Source of the DNA: Cryptomeria japonica
Lineage: Eukaryota; Streptophyta; Pinopsida; Cupressales; Cupressaceae
NCBI RefSeq assembly: GCF_030272615.1
Contig: NC_081409.1
Location: 879,317,220-879,381,219, forward strand
DNA: 64,000 nt
Reading direction: 5' to 3'
Part shown: positions 44,788-55,154 of the stretch, one piece after another
How positions within the stretch are numbered: position 1 is the stretch's first letter
Layout: every line of letters starts with the position of its first letter
Notes under the pieces: model-generated
What the model was told of the DNA's origin: nothing
Database searches by the model: none
The model's input: only the letters and a program-made list of their open reading frames with translations
Program-made: the position numbers and the translations under genes

Positions 44788-47170
44788 AGCGGGAGTATGT
44801 CTTACGCCACTACTGTCGGTAAAGTAGAGGAAAAGAGAGAGATGAAGATGAGAGATGCAGAGAAATACCACAAGGAGTATAAGAAATCACTATTATTGAG
44901 GAGCAAAAATACCCCCAATAATAGGGTCTCAACTCATGCCAACATATGCAAGAGAGAACAAAACAAAAAGGCACATGACAAAAACAAGACACAAGACGAC
45001 AGACCCACTAGTTGAAGAGATCTCAAGCTCGGATGTCTCAACAACTAATCTAAACACAAAGACCAATGCCATCACATAAACATGAGCGATCACATAAAAG
45101 AGAAAAGCTGACATCATCCATGAACTATCAATAGTAAAACTATGAGTTCATGAGAGGAAGAAGAGAGAGAACATGAATACACACTTTGGTGATCCATGAG
45201 AAGAAAGGCAAAGAAGAAAGAAACCATGGACATCTCGCCCCTAAAACTAGGTGATCCATGGAGAGAAGGACATGGAAAATCTCACCCCTAGAGCCTATCT
45301 AGGTGATCCATGTAAAGAGAGAGAGTGATAACACCATTAGTTCCACTCAACCTCATGTGCCTGTGTGCAAGTGAGGTTTAAATTTCCTCATAGGAGTCTA
45401 TGCCCGAGTACGCAACAACTTTTATAGAAAGTATAGTACAAGTGTTAAGAAAAGTGTGATATCTCACTCTAAGAGACCCTGCTCTGGTTCTAAGAATAAT
45501 CACCCCGCATAAAATAAAAGTGGCATCATCTCGTTCTAAGAGACTGTGCTTTGGTTCCGAGAATGACCCACTGTACAAGAGAGAAGTGATGACATCTTTC
45601 TCTAAGAGGTTTCCCTCTAGTTCCAAGAATGTCTCATTGTACAAGAAAAGGAGAAGTGAAGACATCTCTCTCTAAGAGACCATGCTCTAGTTCCGAGAAT
45701 AACCCATTGTACAAAAAGTGACGACATCTTGCTCTAAGAGGTTTCCCTCTAGTTCTAAGAATGTTCCATTGTTCAATGCATGAGAGAAGTATAGTACAAA
45801 GGAGTAGTGTGGGTGCCCCCCCCCCCCTTAAGATGTCAACATAGGTTGATGTTGATATCTTAAGGAAATAAGAACAAGGATACCTACCTTCATCACAAAG
45901 AAGATATCCACCATTAAGCAATGTCATAAATATAAGCAAGAGAGGGAGTACTCTTCAAGAAAGGATAAGATAGTTGACAAGATATGTCTTGTTGTAAGTG
46001 TAAAGGTGATCCTTGGAGGAGAAGAGATCTTTGTTCAAAAGACATCTACCCCCAAGAGGAGTTGTCTTAGACAAATATAACATCTTCTAGTTCAAGAAAA
46101 GGAAATAACAAGAATGCAATCCTTCCTCCTGTTTTTGGGTGAAAGGGATTCTCGATGAGGGATGACTCACATTTATCCCCCAAAGGGATGGTTAGAATTA
46201 TCATAGATGTAAATTACCAAGTGTAAAATATGTCTTATTCAAGGATCAACACTTCTTGTATAAGAGAGAATCCTTGAGTGAACAACAACAATTCCACATA
46301 AGGAATGACATCAAGTAATAGAACTCACACCATCTACTTAATAGGGAAAAGTGGATCCCGAGAGAAAGAGAAAGAGAGAAGGATCATTGCCCCCCAAGCT
46401 AAGGGACAATGAGAGGAGCTTACACAATCTACTAGAGAGAGATTAAACATAATCAAATATGCAATGAACTTGCATGACCACATGCAAGAAAATACATTAG
46501 TAAATATGAAATACACATCTCAAGAAGTGGTAATATTCAAAAAGAAGAGAGAGAAAGCATCATACATTCCCCAAGGGGGATTAGCCATAAAATCATACCA
46601 TTGTAAGAAATGATAATCACATATGAACAATGCAGACCCTAAAGGAAATAATGATACAAAGGAAAGGAGAAAAAATCCTTGCCCCCCAAGTGAGGAGAAC
46701 AAGGAGAAATATTACACATTTTCTGATGGTTATTAGTTTCAAGAGATATGTCATCCTAATGGAACAAATCCTTTCAAGGAAGGGATACATACTTCTAAAT
46801 AAATCATTCCCTGCTAAGGGGCATATCACACTTGTGAATAATTGAAACCATAGAAGAGGTAATAATTCCAAGAGAATGAAGGAATGAGAAGAAGTGTAGT
46901 ACTCATTGAAGATGCCCCTCTCCAAGCAAAGAGGAAAACCAAAGAACAATTATATGCTCACATAGGAATAGCCCTATGCAAGAAAAGAGATCTAATTATC
47001 AATAATGCACCAAGATAGAGATAAATGTATAGAAAGAAGAAAAATAGACTTCATGTTGTTGCCCCAAATTATGTTAAAGTAAAATGCTACCACCACTAAT
47101 GATAAAGAGCCCTCGTGAAATGGGCTAATTATGCCATAGGATGAAGAGCAACATGAAGGGAAAAGAAGTA
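44788..47170. other. Non-coding 3' region of element D
   Basis: No pol motif found. Besides the array at 45440-45795 it has three copies of a GGTGATCCATG theme (45188-45320), and several dispersed CCCCCAAG blocks (for example 46050, 46388, 46570, 46682). Confidence 0.5.
45440..45795. repeat. About 75-bp degenerate tandem array, five copies (element D)
   Basis: Each unit has CATCTCTCTCTAAGAG, then a T/C-rich CTCTAGTTCCGAGAAT and a CCCATTGTACAA block. It lies between gag and the 3' LTR remnant, in otherwise non-coding DNA. Confidence 0.7.
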
Positions 47171-48400
47171 CTAAGGCACGATGTTTTTACCAAGAAATAC
47201 AGCTAGATCCTCTATGAGACAAATGTGTGCAAGATCATATTGCAATTGAACAAATTTCTTAAATGCATAACATTTTCCAAGAGAATGGGAATATAAATCA
47301 TGAAAAATGCAATATTCAATACCTTTCAATTGCTTACGATTTTTGTTTTTATTTTGAGGAGGAAAGGAAATGTTCTTGTAATATTTCAACTTCCAATAGA
47401 TTCTTGCAGCTAATCTGTCAGGATGGTAAATATCGTCTTACCATGAAGAAGAGGGTTTTTTAGAAGAAGAAGAAGCTTCATTATCCACAATTCGAATTTT
47501 GCCACTATCTATGCCATCTTGAATAGATTTTTGAAAATCAGGGCAATCATCAGCATTATGGTCATGGGTTTGATGAAATGAACAAAAAGGATGCTTTGAG
47601 GAAGAAGCATTCTTGCGGGCTCTCTTAATTTGTTGTTTTTGAAGGTAATCTTAAAAGTTTTGAAGTCTAAGGAATTCGTCCATAGAGAGAGGGGTACCAC
47701 TTCCTAGGCCTCTTGTAGTAGTTTGTGTGGGAGGGCTTATAGGGACATGATTTCCATGCTCAAATTTCTCAATTCCTTGTCCTTTAAAACCTTGTTTTGT
47801 AATTATATGAAAGCCACGACTATAAGAATGTTACAATTGACTAGATGGAGGTACATGATCATGAATTTCTTTGAAATCTGATGCGTAAGGAGGCAGAAAA
47901 AGATTTGTAGATGAAGGAGGAGTATCATGTGAAATGAGAATCTATTTTCCTTTATCAAGCTTATCCTTTTTGGAAGATTGGGGAAGAACATCTTCATCAT
48001 CTAAAAGCTCATTTTTAGTGATTTTTATGCGAGGAGAAAGGTCATGAATAAAATGCATGACATCATCCTCCCTACATAGACTTTGATGTTGAAGATAAGT
48101 CCTAGGAGAATAAGGAAGATCTACAGATGCAAGAATTTTGATGTTGTCATATTGCTCCCCTTGCTCAAGGGTATGTGTAGAAGAAGAAGAAGATGGATCC
48201 ATATTACTTTCCAATGCTTGCTTTCTTGTAGAAAGATCATTGGGTAAAGCATTGGATCTCATTTCTTTCATACAAGATACCCTAGGAGAGGTACAAGGGT
48301 TAAGATCTTTAGATTTAGGATCTACAAAAGATTTAAGGTGATTAACATAGGAAATGCATATTGTTAACAACATCACCATAATGCAACATAAATGATACAT
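47171..48400 (-). pseudogene. gag: gag-like ORF of element D
   Basis: Two finger-like blocks are visible: CSFHQTHDHNADDC followed by PDFQKSIQDGIDSGK (about 47530-47600), and YCIFHDLYSHSLGKCYAFKK (about 47260-47320). Both have the C-X2-H...H-X4-C spacing of Tat-type gag fingers. The upstream part (47942-48400) is Ser/Asp/Lys-rich. Stops near 47940, 47700 and 47460 and one frame change break it. The conserved capsid block was not clearly seen. Confidence 0.55.
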
Positions 48401-49225
48401 GAAAGCTTTGAGATCTAATTGAAAAGGAAATAATTTGGAAATCCTAACAACACAATATGATCAAGTGCTATGAAGAAAGAGAAGCAACAGGAAATGAAAG
48501 AAACTCGTATCCATCACATGATAAATATATGCAAAAATTAATGTAATCACATGTGAAAGAGCAAGTAAATTCAATTTATTAATTTCCGTTAAAAGACTCT
48601 TAAGTGAAATTTGAATTTGTTGGAAAAGCATATCTAAAATTAGGACCTTTATATGAAAATTAATTTTAAGATTTAAATTTGATGAATTTTGAATTTGTGT
48701 TTGATCTTAGAGTGTTAAAATTGATAAAGTATGCTGATTTTCTAGATTTGAGCAGAAAAATGCAGTCAATTTCGCCTCCCAAAATTTTGAGAAAAAAGTT
48801 GAGGACTGTGGCGAGAACGCACACAGTTCGACTAACTTTTTTTGAAATTTTTCAGGGATAATAGGTATTAGGATATTAATGAGGAATCCAAAAAAATAGC
48901 CGATTTGGAGATGTCTAGATCAGTCAAAATTGTAATCAAAGGTCAAAAATAAAAGAATCTTAAAAATTAGGGTTTTATGATTTAACCACTAAATTTTCAT
49001 AAGAAAGAGACAGATTTGAATTTCAATTTTGAAATAGAAATTAGATCTGAAACAAGCAATTAAAATTCTACACCTCACAAGATTAATTTCCTCAAAATGA
49101 AAAATTAGGGTTTCTATGCAATTAACCTCTAAAATTTGCAAATAGATCAAACTTAAAAATGAAAATTTGAAATTAAAATTATAATTAATCAAATCAAAGA
49201 ATGAGAAATCATAATTAATGTGTAA
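48401..49225. other. Leader of element D
   Basis: AT-rich leader between PBS and gag. No supported frame. Confidence 0.45.
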
Positions 49226-49241
49226 GACGTCAGGTTCACTA
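49226..49241 (-). other. Candidate primer-binding site of element D
   Basis: Minus strand TAGTGAACCTGACGTC, 12 of 16 bases the same as the Tat PBS region (TGGTGAACACGACGTG) and at the same distance from the LTR. Confidence 0.55.
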
Positions 49242-49244
49242 AAA

Positions 49245-50466
49245 TGTAAAGTGGAAAATTGGATCCTAGTGACTCCCCACCTAGGAGAGAGAAAGGAAGC
49301 CACTAGGATGATTTTCACTTGGGGGGAACTTTACATTCAAAAGAGGGGTTGAATCCACTAGATCCAAATCTGAGGGGAAAAAGGATGTGAATTCTAAGTG
49401 GATTGCAAGTGATTGGAGTGTGATTTACCCTCTTTTGTAAATGAGAAAGTTGACTTGTTGACTATGTGGAAAAGAGAGGGAGAATGAGTGAAAATGAAGA
49501 GGTACTAGTTGGGGATCGCGTTGTAACTTTGGATCTGAGCTAATTAGACTAATGCGGACCTGCCCTGCAAATTTGGAGAAAAGTCGTCGGGACCGTGGCG
49601 GGAATTTACATGGTCTACCACAAAATTCATGAAATGAAAAGGATTCTTTCATCTCTGCAAATGAAGCCCCGACCTGCAATCACAGTTGCGCACCTGTAAC
49701 CTACACACATAAAAGAGAAGAAAGGGGTTGTGGATAGGGGTTTTCCTCAATAAAACCTCGATTAAGGAATCAACCTTGAAAGAAAGTAATTGCAAATGCT
49801 TCAATGTAAACAATGGAGATGTATACCTTGTAGATCTGCAACTTGTTGATGATGATTGCTTTGCTTCTTGAATTTAACCATAAATGTTGTATGAAATGGC
49901 ATGTAACATGACAAAACCCTAACACGCACACATGCTTGCAAATGAATGTTGTAATGTTGCTCTAATGGATGAATGAAGAAGAGTTGAATGCTTGAATGAT
50001 TGATGATGACCTTGAAATCTCGTATCTTCTCCTTATGCTCCTTATCTGTCTTTTCGTATATGCATTGTCCATCCATCATCCATATGTCCATGAATGAGGG
50101 TATTGAATTCCTTTTTATACATTCCTCAAGGATTAATTTTCAACCATCAAAGGCCAACAAAGAGGAATTGCAAACCCCAAAGACAAATAATGCATAGGAG
50201 ACTGGGCAGACCGAACATAGGGCCACCCTAAGAGGTGAGGACAAGGGCGCCATGCCCCTGTCCTAGGAGGACAAGAGCACCACACCCCTATCCTGCCCTA
50301 TTTTGGGGCCCGGATAGGGTCTAGAGCAGACACGGGACATGAAGGAGAAAGAGTGAAGGGTTGGAAATGCAGAAATAGGTCCCAGTCAGGGAAGAAGATG
50401 TCGTCGTCAAGGTGAGGGCCCAAAATGTGGTTAAAATTGCATGGGTCACAATTTTATGATACTATA
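49245..50466 (-). repeat. 5' LTR of element D
   Basis: The minus strand starts near TATAGTATCATAAAATTG (TG probably mutated to TA) and ends CCACTTTACA, then TTT and the PBS. About 1.2 kb. GC-rich in its U3 part (50220-50340), where GGACAAG...GCC CCTGTCCT-like blocks repeat twice. Confidence 0.6.
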
Positions 50467-50957
50467 ATTAATGCACTTCCATCTGAAATTACTTTGGTCA
50501 ATAGATTCACTTCAACATTCTTTATAGATTTCAACATCGACACTTCTTCTGTCACACAAAGCCCTGTCACAATTTGCAACACTCCTTTTGAAATCAAGTA
50601 TGGTTTATCAAGCCAGATATATTCATCATGAATTTTTCTAAGAATGAATCTAATAACTTCTTCATCGACGTTCATCAACAAAAAATTCCAAGTATCCAAA
50701 CCCTTGTGCCCTAGATTAACAAATTCACTCTTCAACCTTTGTGAACTCTCAATCAAATAATTATGCCTGAAAGCCCTAATCTTTTCATGTTCATACTCTT
50801 CTAGATTAACATGAATGTACTAAGAAACATTTTCCTTTTGAATAACACAATCATTGATTCCAAAAAAATCTTCAACAAGATCTACATCTGATGGAATGAA
50901 AGTTTTCAACTCATACTCAAGTCTAGGTTCATCATTGATACTTACAAATTTTGCCAT
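50467..50957 (-). pseudogene. Unknown ORF of element B, upstream part
   Basis: Starts at ATG 50955-50957 (MAKFVSINDEPRLEYELKTF) and runs to 50467, where element D interrupts it, with one TAG near 50820. Blocks include RAFRHNYLIESSQRLKSEF, GHKGLDTWNFLLMNVDEE and YIWLDKPYLISKGVLQIVTG. The composition and lack of low complexity argue for a real former protein. With 44160-44670 it would total about 330 codons. Not a Copia capsid, protease, integrase or RT that I recognise. It lies downstream of the zinc knuckles, where pol would be expected. Confidence 0.55.
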
Positions 50958-51271
50958 TATGCCAAATCATTGCTCTGCAATTCTTTCTCATACTTTTTCT
51001 TGAATTTGGTCCTTCGCTCTCCTTCACTTCTCAAATCATAAGTGCACAAATAATTTTAATCATATAAATAAATACTCATGAGTTAGGTTTTCAAAAAGTT
51101 GATACATTGTTTGATGAACCTCCAATAATTACATTCAAACCATAAGATATGCTCAAAACCTCTAAAAAATCACCACACACATAGGTCATGTTGAGAGGAA
51201 ACCCAGCATCAAACCAAGAGGGTTCAAAAGGTTTTTCCATTGAACATACCCCTTAGACCCTACTATCTGAG
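50958..51271. other. Inter-ORF region of element B
   Basis: Between the fourth zinc knuckle and the unknown ORF. No supported frame. Confidence 0.4.
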
Positions 51272-51538
51272 TCAATTATCAGAAGAGGGTACTGCATCCA
51301 CAGTGGATGTCAAACCACCTTCAAAATTTCCTTCAATCTTCTCTTTTGATTTCTTTACCCACAATGTCTTTCCTTTTCCTTTAGAGTCCATTGTATTCTC
51401 TGAAATAACATTCCTTCCTTTACTGCTTTTACAAAATCTTTCAATATGCCCAACAAAATTACACTTATAGCACACTAGACCACTCTACATTGTACTATTA
51501 TTCTTATTTCTTATGAAATTCTTATTCTGATAACTCAA
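51272..51538 (-). pseudogene. gag: gag 3' part with fourth zinc knuckle (element B)
   Basis: Minus strand YQNKNFIRNKNNSTM, a stop, then CYKCNFVGHIERFC and a Lys/Gly-rich tail ending SSDN. It corresponds to the fourth knuckle and tail of element F's gag. It is separated from the rest of gag by the LTR at 51539-53000. Confidence 0.7.
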
Positions 51539-53000
51539 TGATGAACAGTGAGTACCAAACTAGTACTGAGAGGGGGGGGTGAATCAGTACAGACACAAAA
51601 ACTTATCCTGAACTGGTTTGACTGCAAACACTAAACTTGACTGGCAGTCACTAACATCGGTCTTAAACCAGAATACTATCGGTTAAGCACAATGAGACTG
51701 TGAAAGATATAAACCGGAAACACTTATCTTTCCATACAACCTACACCCTCATTTCCATATTATCCTTGAGCATAAACATGTAATCTATCATCAAAAATAT
51801 AATAAATTACTAGTTCAACATGATTCACCACTTAAACAGGAAATAACAAAACATCACAGGAAAGAGGCATCACACATGACACGCATATTTTTCAAGTGGA
51901 AACCCAACTGGGAAAAACCACGGTGGGGATGAATACCCACAAGTTGTTTTTGAACTCTTTAGAAGTCCACTCTATTAGGAGCCTAGTCCGGTTAAAGACT
52001 ATTACAACAGGTTCTGTTAGGAACCAATCCTGTTAGGGATCACTCGGTTAAGGGATGGATAGAATACCTGGTTAAGGGTTAAACCCTGTTAGAGGTTGCC
52101 TTGTTAGAGGATTTCATGAACTCAATGGCTTTGAGTCACCCTGTTAAAGGATTTACAACAAGCTGGTTAAAGCTACCCTATTAAGGGATTTTCCAACTGT
52201 TGAAGTGGTTAGAGATCAACAGGTATTACAATGATCTGGTAATAGCACTCAATGCCAATGCAGATCCGCTTAGTTCCTTCCTTCTGCACACACACTCTGC
52301 AAGTATCAATCCTCTTATCTGGTTTGGCAGAAATCGTGTATCTCTAGACTTAGATACACACACAACAGTTGCCAATAACTTCAACATGAAGCACAACATC
52401 AACCTTATAGGAAACAAATAGGTCGATAACATAAACCCTAAACCCTAAACATTTAGGTTGAGAAATTCAGTCGGTTCAATCCTGACCATTGAACACTTTG
52501 CATTTGAATACAATGGTCTTGAATAGATCTCAAGACATTCTCCATCGTTCGTTCTTCACCGCTTCGTAGAGGCGATAACCCATCACGCGTTCTCCACCGT
52601 TTGCAGGGACTTCTCACATTCTTGAGGTAGATAGGATCAATCTCCTTCATGCAAGATCCTTCACGCATACGAGGCTAATGTGGAAACACAATCTGATTTC
52701 CATTACACTGCTAACTCATCATACAATACCATCGGTTGAATTACACAGGCTCGAAACACTTCAATTGGAAACCCTGAAGCTAAGACTACCAACCGGTAGT
52801 CATACCATATTAAACCTTGATAGAAAACATTCCATATACCGGTTCACCTTCCAATATACCAGTTCACTTGAACAAATATACCGTTTCACTGTTTCACATA
52901 TACCGGTTCTCAATAGTATATCGGTTCACTCTTTAGCATATTACCGGTTCACTCTTCAGCATATTGACATCAATGACAACACAATATCATCATGTCAACA
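51539..53000 (-). repeat. LTR inserted in element B gag (solo or truncated element)
   Basis: The minus strand starts TGTTGACATGATG and ends CTGTTCATCA, about 1,462 bp, same family as 32931-34351 (shared start, CTAACAGG blocks, C-tract at 51570-51585). Gag coding lies on both sides, so it is an insertion. The 5-bp flanks (CTCAA, TACTT) do not match, so a target duplication is not seen. It contains two telomere-like CCCTAAA units at 52436-52450 and several ACCGGTT blocks at 52790-52960. Confidence 0.65.
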
Positions 53001-53790
53001 TACTTTGCACATATGCCAACATATTCGTCCTACATTCAACAACTTTGTGTCCATATATATTGCAAAGATAGCAACATCCAATGAAATATCTAACATTTTT
53101 GTTCATATTCATTTTGCTTCTACATTCACTAGCCTTGTGTACAAACTTGTTGCAATAATGATAATTTCCATTGAAAGAGTAATTCCTTATCTGATTTCTA
53201 CATCCACTTGCTTTGTGCCCTACTTGATTACATGAAAAACAATTTCTTTTAAAAGATAAATATCTGGAAGAAACAAGAGGAGGTCTCTAGTCCATCACAA
53301 GCTTCTAGATATTTCGATTAGGCATGAAAATCTTCTTATCATAAATAACATTCTTCATTCCTTTTCCCTTTTCTTCATTGATCTTCGAGCATTCACCAAA
53401 ACCTCCATTCTTTTGAAACTGCAAGACAAACTCATGTATCTCTTTTCCACCTTTCAGACTTGAGCCATTATTAATCCAATCTTTAGCATCTTTGAGTTAC
53501 TTTTTAGGTTTGTCACTTTTTATTCTAACTTCAAACATTCTTTATTCTTCTCACCAATCTTTGTTTCATATTGATCAATTGCCTTATTTCCTTTGTCCAA
53601 TAATCCCCTTAAGAAAGTAGTCTTCTCAACTATCTTCTTATGTTTGTCTTTGCACTCATCTAGATCAGCCAAAGTAGATCTCAATTCTCCTTCTATATCA
53701 ACAACTCCTTCAACATCATCCCAATCACCTTGATCTAAAGCATCCATGCCATTCAAATCTTCTTCAAACATAGTGTTCAATACTTCGAAT
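53001..53790 (-). pseudogene. gag: gag 5' part: coiled coil and three zinc knuckles (element B)
   Basis: Begins near 53775 (MFEEDLNGMDALDQGDWDD), with a coiled coil (ELRSTLADLDECKDKHKKIV and on), then CFSCNQVGHKASGC, HYCNKFVHKASEC (first Cys lost) and CYLCNIYGHKVVEC at 53010-53240. The layout matches gag of element F, including the short distance from the PBS and the absence of a capsid domain before the knuckles. Stops at about 53495 and 53300 interrupt it. Confidence 0.7.
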
Positions 53791-53827
53791 CTACCTCAAG
53801 TGGTTAAGTTTACACAAGAGGAACCTT

Positions 53828-53839
53828 GCTCCAATGCCA
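53828..53839 (-). other. Primer-binding site of element B, diverged
   Basis: Minus strand TGGCATTGGAGC, 9 of 12 bases matching the Met-tRNA PBS, with the same AT spacer to the LTR as in element F. Confidence 0.7.
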
Positions 53840-53906
53840 ATTGTTAAACACACACTGGATGTTGAGAGGGGGGTGAATCAACATAAACCAATTTTTGGAC
53901 CTTAAT

Positions 53907-54334
53907 TATTAATATGTAGAAATTGATCATGCAAGTATTGTACACTCATTATGTATCCTTGTCAAGGTTTGGGGTCGGGCTAGGTTATGAGCAGGGGTTC
54001 AGGGGTGCAGCCCCCGAGGAAATTTTTTTGTCATTTTTTTGTTAAAAAAAACTGACATTGAAAAAACCCTAAAATAACTAGCTTTGTATGTTACCCTGAA
54101 AAATTGGATATTATAAGCGGCTGAAATGAAAAAAGGCATTGTAATGGTGTTGTACTGATTTTACTAGATAATAGAAAAGATTTGACGGGTGTGTTATGTG
54201 GATGTATCCCATCTTGGGTAAACCACATTAAATCTCTATGTTATCTATGTTATGCATTTTTATTCATTTTTTGTGTTTGTATCTGCATATAATTGTTAAT
54301 TTGCATTTGCTCATGATCTGCCCAAACCCTAACA
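53907..54334. mobile_element. 428-bp insertion in element B 5' LTR
   Basis: Found by comparison with the intact 3' LTR, which reads GGACCTTAATCTTAT without it. TTAAT occurs on both sides (53902-53906 and 54335-54339). The insert has a GC-rich core with the hairpin-like GGGGTGCAGCCCCCG (54003-54020) and ends CCCAAACCCTAACA. It could be a small solo LTR or SINE-like unit. Family not assigned. Confidence 0.6.
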
Positions 54335-55104
54335 TTAATCTTATGTTAACACATTTATTTCAAAAAATAAACTTCATAAACAATTAAATGAAGATTCCAT
54401 AAAATCATTCACATCAACTACACATGATCACAAGAATTTATACATGGAAAACCCAAACTGGGAAAACCACGGTGAGAACTTGCTCACAAAAATGATCTAC
54501 TATATAAAATAATTTACAAAAGGGGGAGCTCTTGTAGACCAAGGCTAATTTCTCTTGGGGAAAGATACAAAAAGAGGACTTGCAAACCTAAAAATAACTA
54601 CAAGGCAAGATAAAAATTATCACTTTTAGAAATAGAATTGTATGAATAGGAGCATCTTAGTATGTTGGTTATAGGGTTTTTTATTGCACAATCTCTAACC
54701 TTACTCAAATATTTGGACCTGCGAGTCTCTGAATCTCTACTATGCTATCAACTTTCTCCTCTATACTGCAAACCCGTTTGATATAGCCACTACAAACACA
54801 TCGACATCCTTACATAAAATCGCATATACTCACTACTCAATTCCACACACACATTTCACACATCTCTCTCTTTCTTTTCAACAAATCATCACATATATGT
54901 ACCAATCCAAAATAAAACATCCTCGCCAATTCCGCCAAAAGGAAGATTGTAATGTGAATGCATATTTCCAACCTAAGATATACAACTGAACCAACATATT
55001 AAACACATAGAACATAATATAGACCTAAACAAACATCACAAGACCAAAGAATACTTCACATGCAATCACTGGACCAAGAAATATATATTACATCTAACTT
55101 TGAT

Positions 55105-55116
55105 AACATAACCTAA
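55105..55116. repeat. Target duplication of LINE L1, left copy
   Basis: AACATAACCTAA, repeated at 63183-63194. The 3' LTR of B has the single uninterrupted site (AACATAACCCAA near 43648). Confidence 0.85.
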
Positions 55117-55154
55117 TAGGTTCAAACCATAAAGTTTATAGAAGCAAGGTGGGA

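Larger units (their letters stand above)
44671..50466 (-). mobile_element. Element D: Tat-like, gag-only, with truncated 3' LTR
   Basis: A 5.8-kb minus-strand insertion in the unknown ORF of B. It has a full 5' LTR (49245-50466), a PBS with the same 3-base spacer as the Tat element, a gag-like ORF (47171-48400), a purine tract (44773-44787) and only the first 102 bp of a 3' LTR (44671-44772). No pol motif is seen in the 2.4 kb after gag, so it depended on a partner. Over 95 bp (44671-44765 and 50365-50459) the two LTR copies are nearly identical. Confidence 0.65.

Noticed and set aside
44671-50459. Element with genuine 95-bp terminal repeats (TRIM-type)
   Set aside because: A PBS about 1.2 kb inside the right end shows the true LTR is long and the left copy truncated.
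52436-52450. Telomere-like CCCTAAA repeats
   Set aside because: Only two units, inside an LTR; far too short to be an interstitial telomere.
51534-53005. Target duplication for the LTR inside element B gag
   Set aside because: CTCAA and TACTT do not match; the LTR may be a recombinant or its end is misplaced.
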